DNA from: Bacillota bacterium
GTDB taxonomy: Bacteria > Bacillota > Sulfobacillia > JAJZYS01 > JAJYTV01
Direction: 5' to 3'
NCBI GenBank assembly: GCA_021793645.1
Contig: JAJYSJ010000017.1
Span: 1 to 47,645, forward strand
DNA: 47,645 nucleotides
Of this stretch, positions 1 to 8,053 are shown in pieces. The notes beneath the pieces are model-generated. The model saw nothing but the letters and a program-made list of their open reading frames with translations, made no database searches and was not told the DNA's origin. Each line of letters starts with the position of its first letter. Position 1 is the first letter of the stretch. Both the position numbers and the translations under genes were made by a program.

Positions 1-39
1 TCGCCGTCCGGTTCCCCTCAAGGGAACCTCAAGGCGTAG
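1..39 (+). pseudogene. Possible 3' end of a TnpB gene (window-truncated)
   Basis: Frame 1 is open from the first base and ends at TAG 37-39 with residues SPSGSPQGNLKA. Nothing in 12 residues proves identity. The call rests on position: the next ~140 bases carry a typical IS200/IS605 right end, and TnpB genes of this family stop just before or inside that end. The gene itself, including any RuvC-like catalytic residues, lies outside the window. Confidence 0.35.
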
Positions 40-177
40 TTGCGGCTGAACCCCGCCAAAGTTGCCGCTGGGATAACCGGGACCAGTCAGGAGAACTACT
101 CCCAGGGTCTTTGCACCCGTGACACATTCCCCGGGTTTCCCTTCGGAATCTCCGCCCTTCAGGGCGGGGAGGTTCAA
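1..177 (+). mobile_element. Right end of an IS200/IS605-family (TnpB-type) element
   Basis: The segment ends in a subterminal hairpin with perfect 7-bp arms CCGCCCT (152-158) and AGGGCGG (161-167) and a 2-base loop, followed by GGAGG and TTCAA at 173-177. A GC-rich hairpin a few bases before a TTCAA/TTCAC-like tetra- or pentanucleotide is the usual right-end (cleavage-site) arrangement of IS200/IS605 insertion sequences, which move as single strands and leave no target duplication. Coding sequence resembling an SppA-like protease resumes directly afterwards, which marks the junction. The left end and any tnpA are outside the window. Confidence 0.7.
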
Positions 178-193
178 GGACTACTACTCTCGA
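40..193 (+). ncRNA. Candidate omega-RNA (TnpB guide RNA) over the right end
   Basis: In TnpB elements the guide RNA is made from the tnpB 3' end and right end, and the first ~16-20 bases beyond the right end serve as guide. Here the structured part would be about 40-177: a GC-rich tract with short inverted pairs, ending in the 152-167 hairpin. The guide would begin at base 178, inside the protease fragment. The sequence shows only the right-end architecture; the RNA itself is inferred and TnpB is not in view. Confidence 0.4.
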
Positions 194-727
194 CTTGGGC
201 CCATCGATCCCCAGGTCCAAACGGACGGAAAGTTTGTACCGGCGCTTGGTTATTTGAAACAGTGGGAACGTCTTCTTGACAAGGCAAATAAGGGGACAAT
301 CACTGTAGCTGAGATACAAGTGATGCTTCAACACTTTAACCAAGCAGAGCTGTATATGTTCGAGCAGGCTAGAGAACTGTCGGTAGAGCTTCTGAAGGAA
401 TGGCTTGCAAAGTATAAGTTCAAGACGTGGACCTATACTGAGACACGTGGTGAGCCCGTGACAGATGAAATGAGATCTAGCCGAGCGGAGGAGATAGCGA
501 GGAAACTAAACGAAACTGAACGATGGCACTCACATGGCTATGGGATCTCGTTGGAGCTCCTGCAGGAAGAACTCCAACTAAAGATAGAGGACTATGGTCG
601 GCAGGAAGAGCTGAAGGAAGTGATAACCTCCTATCACTCACTCTTCGAGGACTTTACGCATAAGAATCGGTTGAATGGAGCAGTCCACGTAGCAGGAAAG
701 TTCGTCCCGGTGTCGCAAGAGGAGTAG
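178..727 (+). pseudogene. SppA-like serine dehydrogenase proteinase, 5'-truncated by IS insertion
   Basis: The reading frame after the IS junction encodes DYYSRLGPIDPQV, the conserved LGPIDPQ block of the SDH_sah/SppA-like (ClpP-fold) serine dehydrogenase proteinase family. About 170 charged helical residues follow (FEQARELSVELLKEWLAKYK, then ETERWHSHGYGISLELLQEE), matching that family's C-terminal half. The N-terminal half with the nucleophilic serine is missing. The nominal ATG at 119 lies within the IS end, so any product would be a hybrid without a catalytic site. Family assignment is from remembered motif resemblance. The 5' half may survive upstream of the element, outside the window. 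Confidence 0.65.
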
Positions 728-740
728 GGGGAAGGAGGGA

Positions 741-950
741 TTGTCGGTGGCCAGGAAGGCGTCGCTGGAGGAGATACTTGACGCTAACCCTAAACTCGAT
801 GGAGAACTTCTTCAGCGTTCATTGCGCTTAGCGGAGGAACTCGCTCAGCACGGTGTTCAGAGACGTGGTTACACGTTACGACGCCCGGATAGCGCGCGCA
901 AGGTTCACGTTGACAGTCTCCTGTCGGCGCGCAGCCCAGCACATAGGTAG
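741..950 (+). CDS. Small hypothetical protein downstream of the protease fragment
   Basis: A 69-codon ORF begins with TTG at 741, directly after a strong Shine-Dalgarno GGAAGGAGGG, and lies 13 bases behind the protease stop, so the two were probably cotranscribed. The product is basic and helical at its N-terminus (SLEEILDANPKLDGELLQRSLRLAEEL) and has no membrane segment, cysteine or recognised motif. Close spacing and the good ribosome site argue for a real gene. If the upstream gene is dead, this one may have lost its promoter. No function is proposed. Confidence 0.5.
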   Translation: MSVARKASLEEILDANPKLDGELLQRSLRLAEELAQHGVQRRGYTLRRPDSARKVHVDSLLSARSPAHR

Positions 951-1147
951 AGTAACCAAAGCTTGATGGAGGCGAGGTCATAGCACCTCGCCTCAGTTCG
1001 TAGTTGCAGCCCGCGCCTCGTCGGCGAAGGTGGATCAGTCTAGATCAGCGAGAACTCCTACGGCAAATACTTTGCATGTGACCCGCAGAAAGGATCCCTG
1101 GGTAAAAGGGTGTTATGTGGCAACCTTTCCGTGACTGACGCGACAGC

Positions 1148-2002
1148 CTACTGATCGTAGGGTCCGGTCCCGATCGCGCAAAGTACGACGAGCAGATGGT
1201 CGAGGATGCTCTCCCGCAGGGGAGGAGGGGCCGTCGTCCAGAGCACTTGAAAGTACACGCTGCGCAGGAACGACTTGACGTTCAGATACGTGCGGGCGCC
1301 TTCCTCTCTGCCTGACGCTGCCCTCCATGTCTCTGTCTCCCTGGGGCGTCCAAACCGTTCGCACCACTTGCCGATTTCCCCGTCGGTCAATTCGGTGCGC
1401 TGCAGAGCCCGAAGACAGGTGTTCGCAAGTCGCTGGTCTTCATCAAAGAGGAAGACCGAAGACGCGTACAAGAGCACCCGATCGGCCACCGCGTGCAGGA
1501 TGGCGCGCAAACCATCTGCATCTGTGCGGGGATGCGTAGCGAAGGCCGCAAGGCAGTCGGCCGTATGTGCTGGAGCATGCGCCCAGCCACGCCCCGGCAC
1601 GAACCCGCGTGCATCGCGCTCTGCCTGGAGGTAGTTCTCAGCCGCCTCTCTCCACGCGCGCAGAAGGGGTTCCGGCAGGGCGGGATGTTTGGCGTCTACG
1701 GCGACGACCTCACCAAGGACGAGGATGGAGAAGGTCCGCAGGAATACGCTATCCGTTCCGACCTCGCCGAGGCCGCGCTCCAGATTCTGTACCATGCGCT
1801 GGCCGATCTCGTGCAGCGCCTTCGAAGAATAGAGGTCTTGGCTAAACCAGTGGGCTAGCGTGAAGTACGCGATCTCGTCCCGCAGGGCAGGATCTGGCGA
1901 GCCAAGCCACCCGAGCAGTTCCTCTGTGAGATCCATCAGATCATGCCCTTCCGGCAGGGCAAATCCGCTCTCTCGGACGACAAGCCAAAAGGACTGATCC
2001 AT
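1148..2002 (-). CDS. DUF2785 family protein
   Basis: A 284-residue soluble protein. The start is taken at ATG 2002 (MDQSFWLVVRESGFALPEG) because GAGGTGG sits 5 bases upstream; a longer frame to 2038 lacks such a site. The central motif GRGWAHAPAHTADCLAAFA (W-x-H-x-x-A-H-x-x-D) and the helical surroundings fit DUF2785, a Bacillota family of unknown function with an alpha-solenoid-like composition. No signal peptide or transmembrane segment is visible. It stands alone on the reverse strand, divergent from the XPB operon. Family membership is judged from motif resemblance; no activity is inferred. Confidence 0.75.
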   Translation of the reverse strand: MDQSFWLVVRESGFALPEGHDLMDLTEELLGWLGSPDPALRDEIAYFTLAHWFSQDLYSSKALHEIGQRMVQNLERGLGEVGTDSVFLRTFSILVLGEVVAVDAKHPALPEPLLRAWREAAENYLQAERDARGFVPGRGWAHAPAHTADCLAAFATHPRTDADGLRAILHAVADRVLLYASSVFLFDEDQRLANTCLRALQRTELTDGEIGKWCERFGRPRETETWRAASGREEGARTYLNVKSFLRSVYFQVLWTTAPPPLRESILDHLLVVLCAIGTGPYDQ

Positions 2003-2342
2003 CGATCCACCTCGCACAGCGTTCTTGTAGTGTACCAAAGCCTGTATCCCGCCAGGTACCTGGGCGGACAGACACGCCAGCAGCGCTCAGCGGTCGGAGG
2101 CACCCCGCTGCAACCGCCAGATTTCCGGCAACGGCACGCGGCACCCTCCTCCCGAAATGTCATAATTGCGTACGATGAAAAACTTGCAATATCTACTTGA
2201 GGCGCAGCGGTTTGTGCAGCAGCGGTACGGCGATCGCGCCTCGCCTTGAGTTCCCAACCAGGCGCGCGCTGTGAGGGCGCAGGCTTCCGACGGGACCTGT
2301 CGAACCGTACTGTGAAACGATGAACTGGCGGAGGTATTGGGG
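2003..2342. other. Divergent intergenic region between DUF2785 gene and XPB operon
   Basis: On the reverse strand an extended -10-like TGG-TACACT lies about 35 bases before the DUF2785 start. On the forward strand a 24-codon ORF starts at ATG 2175 (MKNLQYLLEAQRFVQQRYGD) and stops before the helicase; it could be a leader peptide or a decayed gene start. No convincing sigma-A promoter for the helicase operon was found. Confidence 0.3.
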
Positions 2343-4082
2343 TTGTACGATCCGACGCGGCCGCTCGTCGTGCAGAGCGACCACTCTCTCCTGCTCGAGG
2401 CGGACCATCCGGAGTTCGAGGCGGCGCGAGACTTCCTCAGCCGCTTCGCAGAGCTGCTCGCAAGCCCGGAGCATGTGCACACCTACCGCATTACGCGCCT
2501 CTCGCTGTGGAACGCGGCGGAGAGCGGCGCAAAGGCGCAGGACATCTTGGCGGGCCTCACTCAGTTCAGCAAGTTCCCTGTACCGGAGAACGTCCTCTAC
2601 GAAATCCAGGACACGATGCAGCGCTACGGCCGTCTCGTACTTACCCGAGACGGCCAAGGCCGGCTGGTGCTCTCGGCGGACGAAGCGGAACTCTTGCGGG
2701 AGGTCCGCGGCCATGATCGCGTGGCGGCCCTGCTCGGCGATCCGATCGACGCTCGGACCTGCAGCGTTCCCGAAGGCAGCCGCGGCGCCCTCAAGCAGCA
2801 GCTGCTGCGCATCGGCTGGCCGGTGCGCGACCTCGCGGGGCATGCGCACGGCGCCCCGCTGCCTTTGGCGCTGCGCGATGCGACCGTCTCGGGCAAGCCG
2901 CTCGCACTGCGCCCATACCAGGAGCGAGCGGTCGACGCGTACTGGGCGGCGGGCCGCGCCGAGGGCGGCAGCGGCGTCGTCGTGCTGCCGTGCGGTGCGG
3001 GCAAGACGCTTGTGGGGATCGCGGCGATGGCGAAGGCGCAGGCCAGCACCCTGATCCTCTGCACGAGCACGCTCGCGGTGCGCCAGTGGATCGCCGAGAT
3101 CCTGGACAAGACCACCCTATCGCCCGAGGACGTCGGGGAGTACACCGGCAGCCGCAAGCAGCTGCGACCGGTCACGGTGGCCACCTACCACATCGCGTCG
3201 CACCAGAAAGGCCACCTCTCGCTCTTCTCCGCGCAGGACTGGGGCCTGATCGTCTACGACGAGGTGCACCTCCTGCCGGCCCCCGTCTTCCGCCTGACGG
3301 CCGACATCCAGGCGCGTCGCCGCCTGGGCCTCACCGCCACTCTCCTGCGCGAGGACAACCACGAAGGCGACGTCTTCAGCCTGATCGGGCCGAAGAAGTT
3401 CGACGCGCCGTGGAAAGAACTCGAGGGACAGGGCTGGATCGCCACCGCGCACTGCACCGAGGTGCGCGTTGCGATGTCCGAGACGACCCGCGAGCGCTAC
3501 GCCGCAGCGGAGGAGCGCGAGCAGTTCCGCATCGCGGCGGAGAACCCGGCGAAGCTGGCGGCCGTCCAGGAGCTCGTCGCGCAGCACCTCGCGCAGGGCG
3601 ACCGCATCCTCGTGATCGGGCGCTTTCTCTCCCAACTGCACGACCTTTCGCAGGCGCTCTCGGCGCCGCTGTTGACGGGAGAGACGCCGCAGGGCGAGCG
3701 CGAGCGTCTCTTTTCGGACTTTCGCAGCGGCGCGCTGAGCCTGCTGGTGGTGTCGAACGTCGCCAACTTCTCCCTCGACCTTCCGGAGGCGAGCGTTGCG
3801 ATCGAGGTCTCCGGGACATTTGGATCGCGGCAGGAGGAGGCGCAGCGCCTCGGACGCCTCTTGCGCCCGAAGGCCGACGGGCGTGCGGCGCACTTCTATG
3901 CGCTGGTGACGGGCGGCAGCCAGGAGCAGCAGTTCGCTGCGCTGCGCCAGCGCTTTTTGACAGAGCAGGGCTACCGCTACCGCATCGCGGCCTTCAGCCA
4001 GGCGCACTCGGACGCGGTCGTGGACCTTGGGGCGGAGCGCAGGCGCCGTGCAGGTGCAGAGGGAGGGAGTGGCAATGCCTGA
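2343..4082 (+). CDS. XPB/Rad25-type superfamily 2 DNA helicase
   Basis: ATP-dependent 3'-5' DNA helicase/translocase of the bacterial XPB family, linked by family knowledge to repair-type DNA unwinding. The ~200 N-terminal residues (LVVQSDHSLLLE, then SPEHVHTYRITRLSLWNAA) form the helicase-associated domain. The core follows: Walker A PCGAGKT near residue 217, DEVH box near 306, LTATLLRED near 335, which contains the RED motif typical of XPB, and motif VI QRLGRLLRPK near the C-terminus. TTG 2337 is also possible, but TTG 2343 has better spacing to GGAGG (2330-2334). The stop overlaps the next gene by 8 bases, so the two are translationally coupled. Confidence 0.9.
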   Translation: MYDPTRPLVVQSDHSLLLEADHPEFEAARDFLSRFAELLASPEHVHTYRITRLSLWNAAESGAKAQDILAGLTQFSKFPVPENVLYEIQDTMQRYGRLVLTRDGQGRLVLSADEAELLREVRGHDRVAALLGDPIDARTCSVPEGSRGALKQQLLRIGWPVRDLAGHAHGAPLPLALRDATVSGKPLALRPYQERAVDAYWAAGRAEGGSGVVVLPCGAGKTLVGIAAMAKAQASTLILCTSTLAVRQWIAEILDKTTLSPEDVGEYTGSRKQLRPVTVATYHIASHQKGHLSLFSAQDWGLIVYDEVHLLPAPVFRLTADIQARRRLGLTATLLREDNHEGDVFSLIGPKKFDAPWKELEGQGWIATAHCTEVRVAMSETTRERYAAAEEREQFRIAAENPAKLAAVQELVAQHLAQGDRILVIGRFLSQLHDLSQALSAPLLTGETPQGERERLFSDFRSGALSLLVVSNVANFSLDLPEASVAIEVSGTFGSRQEEAQRLGRLLRPKADGRAAHFYALVTGGSQEQQFAALRQRFLTEQGYRYRIAAFSQAHSDAVVDLGAERRRRAGAEGGSGNA

Positions 4083-5814
4083 GTCCGAGCCGCACCCGTA
4101 CTCGCTGCAGGGCCAGCTGCGGGGGATGCCGGCTTTGGTCCTCGCACAGTTCGCGGGGCAGATCGGCCTCAAGATCACAGGCCGCGAGAACCCAAAGGAG
4201 CTGCGCATTGCGATCAAGCAGTTCATGCAAAACCCAGAGACGATCGTCGAGCGGGTGCAGCAGATGCCGGAGCCGCACCGCCTGGTGCTCTGCGCGATCG
4301 CGACGGCCGGCGACGGACGCACGGGGAGCTTTCCCTTGCAGACCGGAGCCAAGGCCGACAAGGGGGAGCCACTGCTGCGGATCTGCCGCGAACTGGCGGA
4401 GCGGGGTTGGCTCTTCCCGGATCCCGGCTACAGCTACGGCAGAGAGCGCGGCTACATCGTGCCGCGCGACCTGGTCGGCCTCTACGGCGAGGGGGCCGCG
4501 CGTTCACTCTCGGCCAAGGAGCACCCGTACTTCTTCCGCACCGATGCGCCAGGGAAGTCGGCGGGGCCGGAGTTGCTCTCCGCCCTGCTGCGCGTCGTCG
4601 GGGCGGTGGCGCGTGAGCCCGCCAAGCTCACCCAGCAGGGCAGCGTCTACCGCCGGGACATCGAAAGGCTGCGCAAGGTGCGCGGCGCGGTCCAGTTCTC
4701 CGCCGCTTCACCCGCCTGGGGCCGCATCGAGAAGGCGCTCGGCAGCTTGGCGGAGCGCTGGAGCGAGGCGCCATGGCTCGATGAGGGCCGCGACGTCGGC
4801 ATGCTGCTCTGGCTTGCGCTCGTCCTCGGACTCATCGAGGAGGACGCCGGCCACCTGCGTGCGGTTGCGGACGTCAGCCAAGCGCTGCGCCAAGATGGTC
4901 GCGACGGGCTGTGGGAAAAGGCCGTCCTATCCTTGGGAGAATTCATCATCAACGCCCACCCCGCCGCGCTCGGAACCTTCCGGCTGCTGGACAAGGAGAT
5001 CTGGGTGGCGCCCATGCGCTGGCTGCAGGATGTCTTCAGCGTGCCCTTGCAGATCCCGACGCAGGACGCGAAGTACGCTTCCGCGGCGTGCCTGCTCGCG
5101 CTGGGGGAGCTCGGGGCGATCGAGGCGGTGATGGTCAAGGATGAACCCCTGGTGCGTCTGAGTCCCGTCGGGACGGCGATCCGCCATCTGCTGCCGCTGC
5201 CCGAGATGCCCCTGGAGCAGGAGTTTCGCGTCCTGGCCAGCGGCGATGTGCTCGTGACGCCCTACCTCGCACCGCATGTGCAGATGGAACTCGAGCGCTA
5301 TGCGCGTCCGGCCAAGATCGACGTCGTCAGCACCTACCGGATCGAGCAGGGGCTCGTCGTCAAGGAGGTCAGCGAGGGCCTTGCGCCGCAGCGGGTCCTC
5401 GACTTTTTCTCGGGCCATACGGCGGACGAGATGCCCCAGCCGGTGCGCTACCGCCTCGAGGAGTGGCTGCAGGACATGGGCCGCGTGGAGTTCTGGGAGG
5501 TCGCGCTGATTGCCTGCGATACGCCGCAGATGCGCGAGCGCGTCCTCTCCACGCCCGGCGTGCACAAGGACGTGCTCGACCTCTTGGGCGACCGCTGGAT
5601 CGTGATCCCCGCGAGCGCCGAGCCAAGACTGCGCGCCGCGCTGCAGGAGGCTGGCATCGTCCCGCTTTCGGCTGTACGGCGGCCGAGCGGACTTGCGTCG
5701 GAACGCGCCCTTCGCCGCAGCCGCCACGCGGCCACCGCCTATCTCGGCAGGCTGTCGGTCGGGACCCAAACCTACGCGCGGCCGGTGGGGACCGCAGCGG
5801 CCGCCGAGGACTGA
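4075..5814 (+). CDS. Helicase-associated (Helicase_C_3-like) domain protein, XPB partner
   Basis: A 579-residue soluble protein starting at ATG 4075 behind GAGGGAGGGAG and overlapping the XPB stop. It has no Walker motifs, so it is not itself a helicase. The C-terminal third (LASGDVLVTPYLAPHVQMEL, DVVSTYRIEQG, then VLDFFSGHT) resembles the beta-rich domain at the N-terminus of bacterial XPB and in stand-alone helicase-associated proteins; the N-terminal ~350 residues look like winged-helix repeats. In several Gram-positive groups such a protein is encoded beside XPB, suggesting a heteromeric DNA-repair or remodelling complex. Function is inferred from adjacency and domain type. Confidence 0.75.
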   Translation: MPESEPHPYSLQGQLRGMPALVLAQFAGQIGLKITGRENPKELRIAIKQFMQNPETIVERVQQMPEPHRLVLCAIATAGDGRTGSFPLQTGAKADKGEPLLRICRELAERGWLFPDPGYSYGRERGYIVPRDLVGLYGEGAARSLSAKEHPYFFRTDAPGKSAGPELLSALLRVVGAVAREPAKLTQQGSVYRRDIERLRKVRGAVQFSAASPAWGRIEKALGSLAERWSEAPWLDEGRDVGMLLWLALVLGLIEEDAGHLRAVADVSQALRQDGRDGLWEKAVLSLGEFIINAHPAALGTFRLLDKEIWVAPMRWLQDVFSVPLQIPTQDAKYASAACLLALGELGAIEAVMVKDEPLVRLSPVGTAIRHLLPLPEMPLEQEFRVLASGDVLVTPYLAPHVQMELERYARPAKIDVVSTYRIEQGLVVKEVSEGLAPQRVLDFFSGHTADEMPQPVRYRLEEWLQDMGRVEFWEVALIACDTPQMRERVLSTPGVHKDVLDLLGDRWIVIPASAEPRLRAALQEAGIVPLSAVRRPSGLASERALRRSRHAATAYLGRLSVGTQTYARPVGTAAAAED

Positions 5815-6045
5815 CGGCAGGGCTGCAGCCGCCGACCTTGCCTGTACCACGGGTGCGAGGGCTGCGATGCGGGTGAAGGGGTCACGGACGCCGCCGCCTG
5901 GAGAAGGACGGCCGCACGGTGGTGTCCGACCCTCCCGCCATTAAAGTCGGTGGAGGCGGCAACGGAGCGCAGAGCAGAGGGTCACGAACCGTGTGGTACC
6001 ATCCATCTGGCCGGCCCTTTTCGCTTGTGGCTCTGCGCTCGCGCC

Positions 6046-6060
6046 TTACGCTGAGCGTAA
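6046..6060. promoter_or_regulatory. Isolated 15-bp palindrome, operator-like
   Basis: TTACGCT-G-AGCGTAA is a perfect inverted repeat of 7-bp arms around one base, lying between convergent genes. Its form resembles MerR-type operators such as the one at 9386-9406, but no promoter elements at 19-bp spacing or adjacent gene start were found, so it may be an orphan site or chance. Confidence 0.3.
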
Positions 6061-6101
6061 CCCACGTATCGCGAACTGTGGACCGGCCTCGTTCATCATG
6101 A

Positions 6102-7220
6102 CTAGTGTGGCACTCCGAAACTCCCCAGGATGCGCTGCGCCAAGGCGGATTGCGCTTTCGGGAGTGACACCTCGACCAGTAAAGAGCCGCCTCTTCCCGG
6201 CACGGGCGCGATGGACATCGAGAGGACAGGATAGGGCGATCCAGGCTGCGAGGATTCCGTCTCGATGGCGAAGTCCGATAACCAGCGCGACTTCGGCGGC
6301 TTGGTGGGGCCTGGCGACAGGAGCGCACCTGGGACCCACCCGATGCTGGCGCAGCCGTTGCAGGCCGACTCGGTCTTTTGCACATAGCTGTGCGCGTCGA
6401 CGGGATCGGTGAGCTGCCAGCGGACCCAGTCGCCGCCGGTATCGGTCTCACTGAGCTTCCAGCCTGGCGGGCCGTAGATCACGCCCCCGAAGGAGATCGC
6501 GTACGCGGCGACACCAGGAAGGGCATGGCCTGGCGCCGCATGGCTGCCGGGGAGCAGTCCGTAGCCAAGGTCGTAGCCGAGGGTTTGCGTGTCAGGCAAA
6601 GGGAGTGTCGTATAGGCCCCCGTGGCGAGGTCGTAGAGCACCGCCTTCGTCGTCGTGACAAGGGCTACCCTGCCGCCCGCCACGACGACGTCGGCGCCCC
6701 TTGCGTCCTGTGGCGCGAGCATCGAGACACGGCCGCTCGGTAGATCGATGATGCCCACCGCCAATGTTTCATGGCTGCTGGTTGGGGTGAGGGAGAAGGC
6801 GAGATACGGGCCGGTTGCTCCTGCGAAGTAGAGGTCGACGCTTTGGCCCCCATCGGTCTGGGGGATCTGTGCGATGACGTGTCCGGAGCGTTCGAGTGCC
6901 CCGTGGCCGCCGCCGGGGGACAGGTGGACGCGATAAGGGTGGGGCATGACGTAGACTCCCCCGCGCAGCACTGCGCTTCGGTAGGACGACCAAACCAGGC
7001 CATAGGGAGTCAGTGCCGCATCGACAGCCATCGTGTTCCCGAGGGGTCCAGAGGGCACGTGGGCCGTGTAGCCTGCGATTTGTACAGCCTGCCCGGAGAG
7101 TGGCGGGAGAGGTCGGGGATTTCGGTGAACGGCAGCCTTCGGTGTACCGCAGCCGGCGAGCAGAAGCCCGGCGAGCAAAGCGGAGCCGACGACGCGGCAG
7201 CGGCCGGAGTTCATTCTCAT
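6102..7220 (-). CDS. Predicted secreted lipoprotein of unknown function
   Basis: The N-terminus has two arginines, a hydrophobic stretch VVGSALLAGLLLAG and the lipobox LLAGC with Cys at residue 25, so the mature protein should be lipid-anchored outside the membrane. The remaining ~345 residues are rich in Gly/Pro and short beta-like segments (GYTAHVPSG, GGVYVMPHP, YLAFSLTP, GGRVALVTT), in the manner of a beta-propeller-like extracellular sensor or solute-binding domain, but no family was recognised. Two cysteines occur in SACNGCAS. ATG 7220 has GAGG 4 bases upstream; a second ATG 6 bases further in (7214) is equally possible. It is monocistronic and convergent with the XPB operon. Confidence 0.8.
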   Translation of the reverse strand: MRMNSGRCRVVGSALLAGLLLAGCGTPKAAVHRNPRPLPPLSGQAVQIAGYTAHVPSGPLGNTMAVDAALTPYGLVWSSYRSAVLRGGVYVMPHPYRVHLSPGGGHGALERSGHVIAQIPQTDGGQSVDLYFAGATGPYLAFSLTPTSSHETLAVGIIDLPSGRVSMLAPQDARGADVVVAGGRVALVTTTKAVLYDLATGAYTTLPLPDTQTLGYDLGYGLLPGSHAAPGHALPGVAAYAISFGGVIYGPPGWKLSETDTGGDWVRWQLTDPVDAHSYVQKTESACNGCASIGWVPGALLSPGPTKPPKSRWLSDFAIETESSQPGSPYPVLSMSIAPVPGRGGSLLVEVSLPKAQSALAQRILGSFGVPH

Positions 7221-7498
7221 CGCACCTCTTCGTACGGATCACGAGCAGACGAAGACCGCGTTCGCCGAGGATGGGGAGACATGTTCCCTGGCTTCCGAAG
7301 ACGCCAGTTCCGATGCACTCTCCTGGATCTTGGAACCGTTTGGCCATCTTTCCCGTGATGCGGCTGGGAACTGACGGATGGAGATGGTGGTCCATTCGCG
7401 GCGCGACTCCCTGACCCTGCGAACTCATGGTGGTGCATCAGGGGCGGCGAGCGGCCTACCCCAATCGCTGGGCGAGTCCGTCTCGGTGTAGAAGAAGG
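7221..7498. other. Non-coding stretch upstream of the lipoprotein gene
   Basis: Only short frames without plausible starts or composition were seen on either strand. It should contain the lipoprotein promoter (reverse strand), but no clear -35/-10 pair was recognised. A ribosome site (AAGAGGTG) precedes the start. Confidence 0.3.
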
Positions 7499-7526
7499 AG
7501 GGGGGCCCTGGACCCAGGGCGCCCCT
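7499..7526 (-). terminator. Intrinsic terminator of the split MerR gene
   Basis: Arms AGGGGGGCCCTG (7499-7510) and CAGGGCGCCCCT (7515-7526) form a 12-bp stem with one mismatch and a 4-base loop. Read on the reverse strand it is followed by a pyrimidine tract CCTTCTTC and lies just beyond the stop codon at 7537-7539, so it probably ended the original MerR transcript. Confidence 0.55.
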
Positions 7527-7536
7527 CCCGTGGGAC

Positions 7537-7713
7537 TTAGACCTCGAGACTGTCGCAGTAGGCGAGGACCGCCTTCTGCATGAAGGCTGAGAGGCCGGCT
7601 CGCAGCTTCTCATAGGTCTCCTTAAAGCGCTCGTCGGTTACGGCGAGATCGCCAATGCCCCGGTAGATCTAGGGTGGACATGTGTAGAAGTGGCCGTTGA
7701 TCAACGTGTTCAG
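7537..7713 (-). pseudogene. C-terminal TipAS piece of a disrupted MerR regulator
   Basis: Reverse-strand translation ends in IYRGIGDLAVTDERFKETYE and a further ~25 residues to TAA (7537-7539). This is the C-terminal signature of the TipAS ligand-binding domain (typically EMYxGLGxLYVxDERFxxxYD). Upstream in frame is INGHFYTCPP, the usual aromatic/Cys segment, but a TAG at 7669-7671 interrupts where the family normally has Glu, and homology before it (RLTEHVD) lies in another frame. The segment is the missing end of the MerR fragment at 8697-9323 on the same strand, separated by ~1 kb. A relic of a second, related gene is the alternative. Confidence 0.65.
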
Positions 7714-7889
7714 TTAACCGGCCAATACGGGCTTTGACGCTTCCTTCCAAGGTGGATAGCATGGCGTTGGGAGAGCTTTCCGGGAGGCTCCCAGACAAGG
7801 TACGGCTCGATGTGCACATCCACCTTGCGCCGCGCATGCGCTCATATCTGGTGTGATACGTGAGGCCGAGCCGCAGGGACTTCAGCGAT

Positions 7890-7918
7890 TTGACGGCACG
7901 GAAACGAAGAGGGATAAT
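7890..7918 (+). promoter_or_regulatory. Sigma-A-type promoter of the secreted-protein gene
   Basis: TTGACG (7890-7895) and GATAAT (7913-7918) are separated by exactly 17 bases. Transcription from about 7925 would give a ~130-base leader before the ATG at 8054. The leader contains a 7-bp inverted pair, CCGGTTC/GAACCGG, around 7970-7995, close to the start. Confidence 0.65.
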
Positions 7919-8053
7919 CTTACAGAAAGGGACCTTACCTGCGTCCTCAAGTGGGAGATCTTAAGGCCCGGTTCTATCGAAGCATGAACCGGAGGATGTT
8001 GAAGGCCAGTGTGGGCAATACCAGACTCCGGCGGAATGTAAGGGGTGAACAGC

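Noticed and set aside
2990-5131. 713-codon forward frame overlapping the XPB and partner genes
   Set aside because: Arg/Gly/Ala-rich scrambled composition; it is a +1 shadow of two genes with clear domain motifs.
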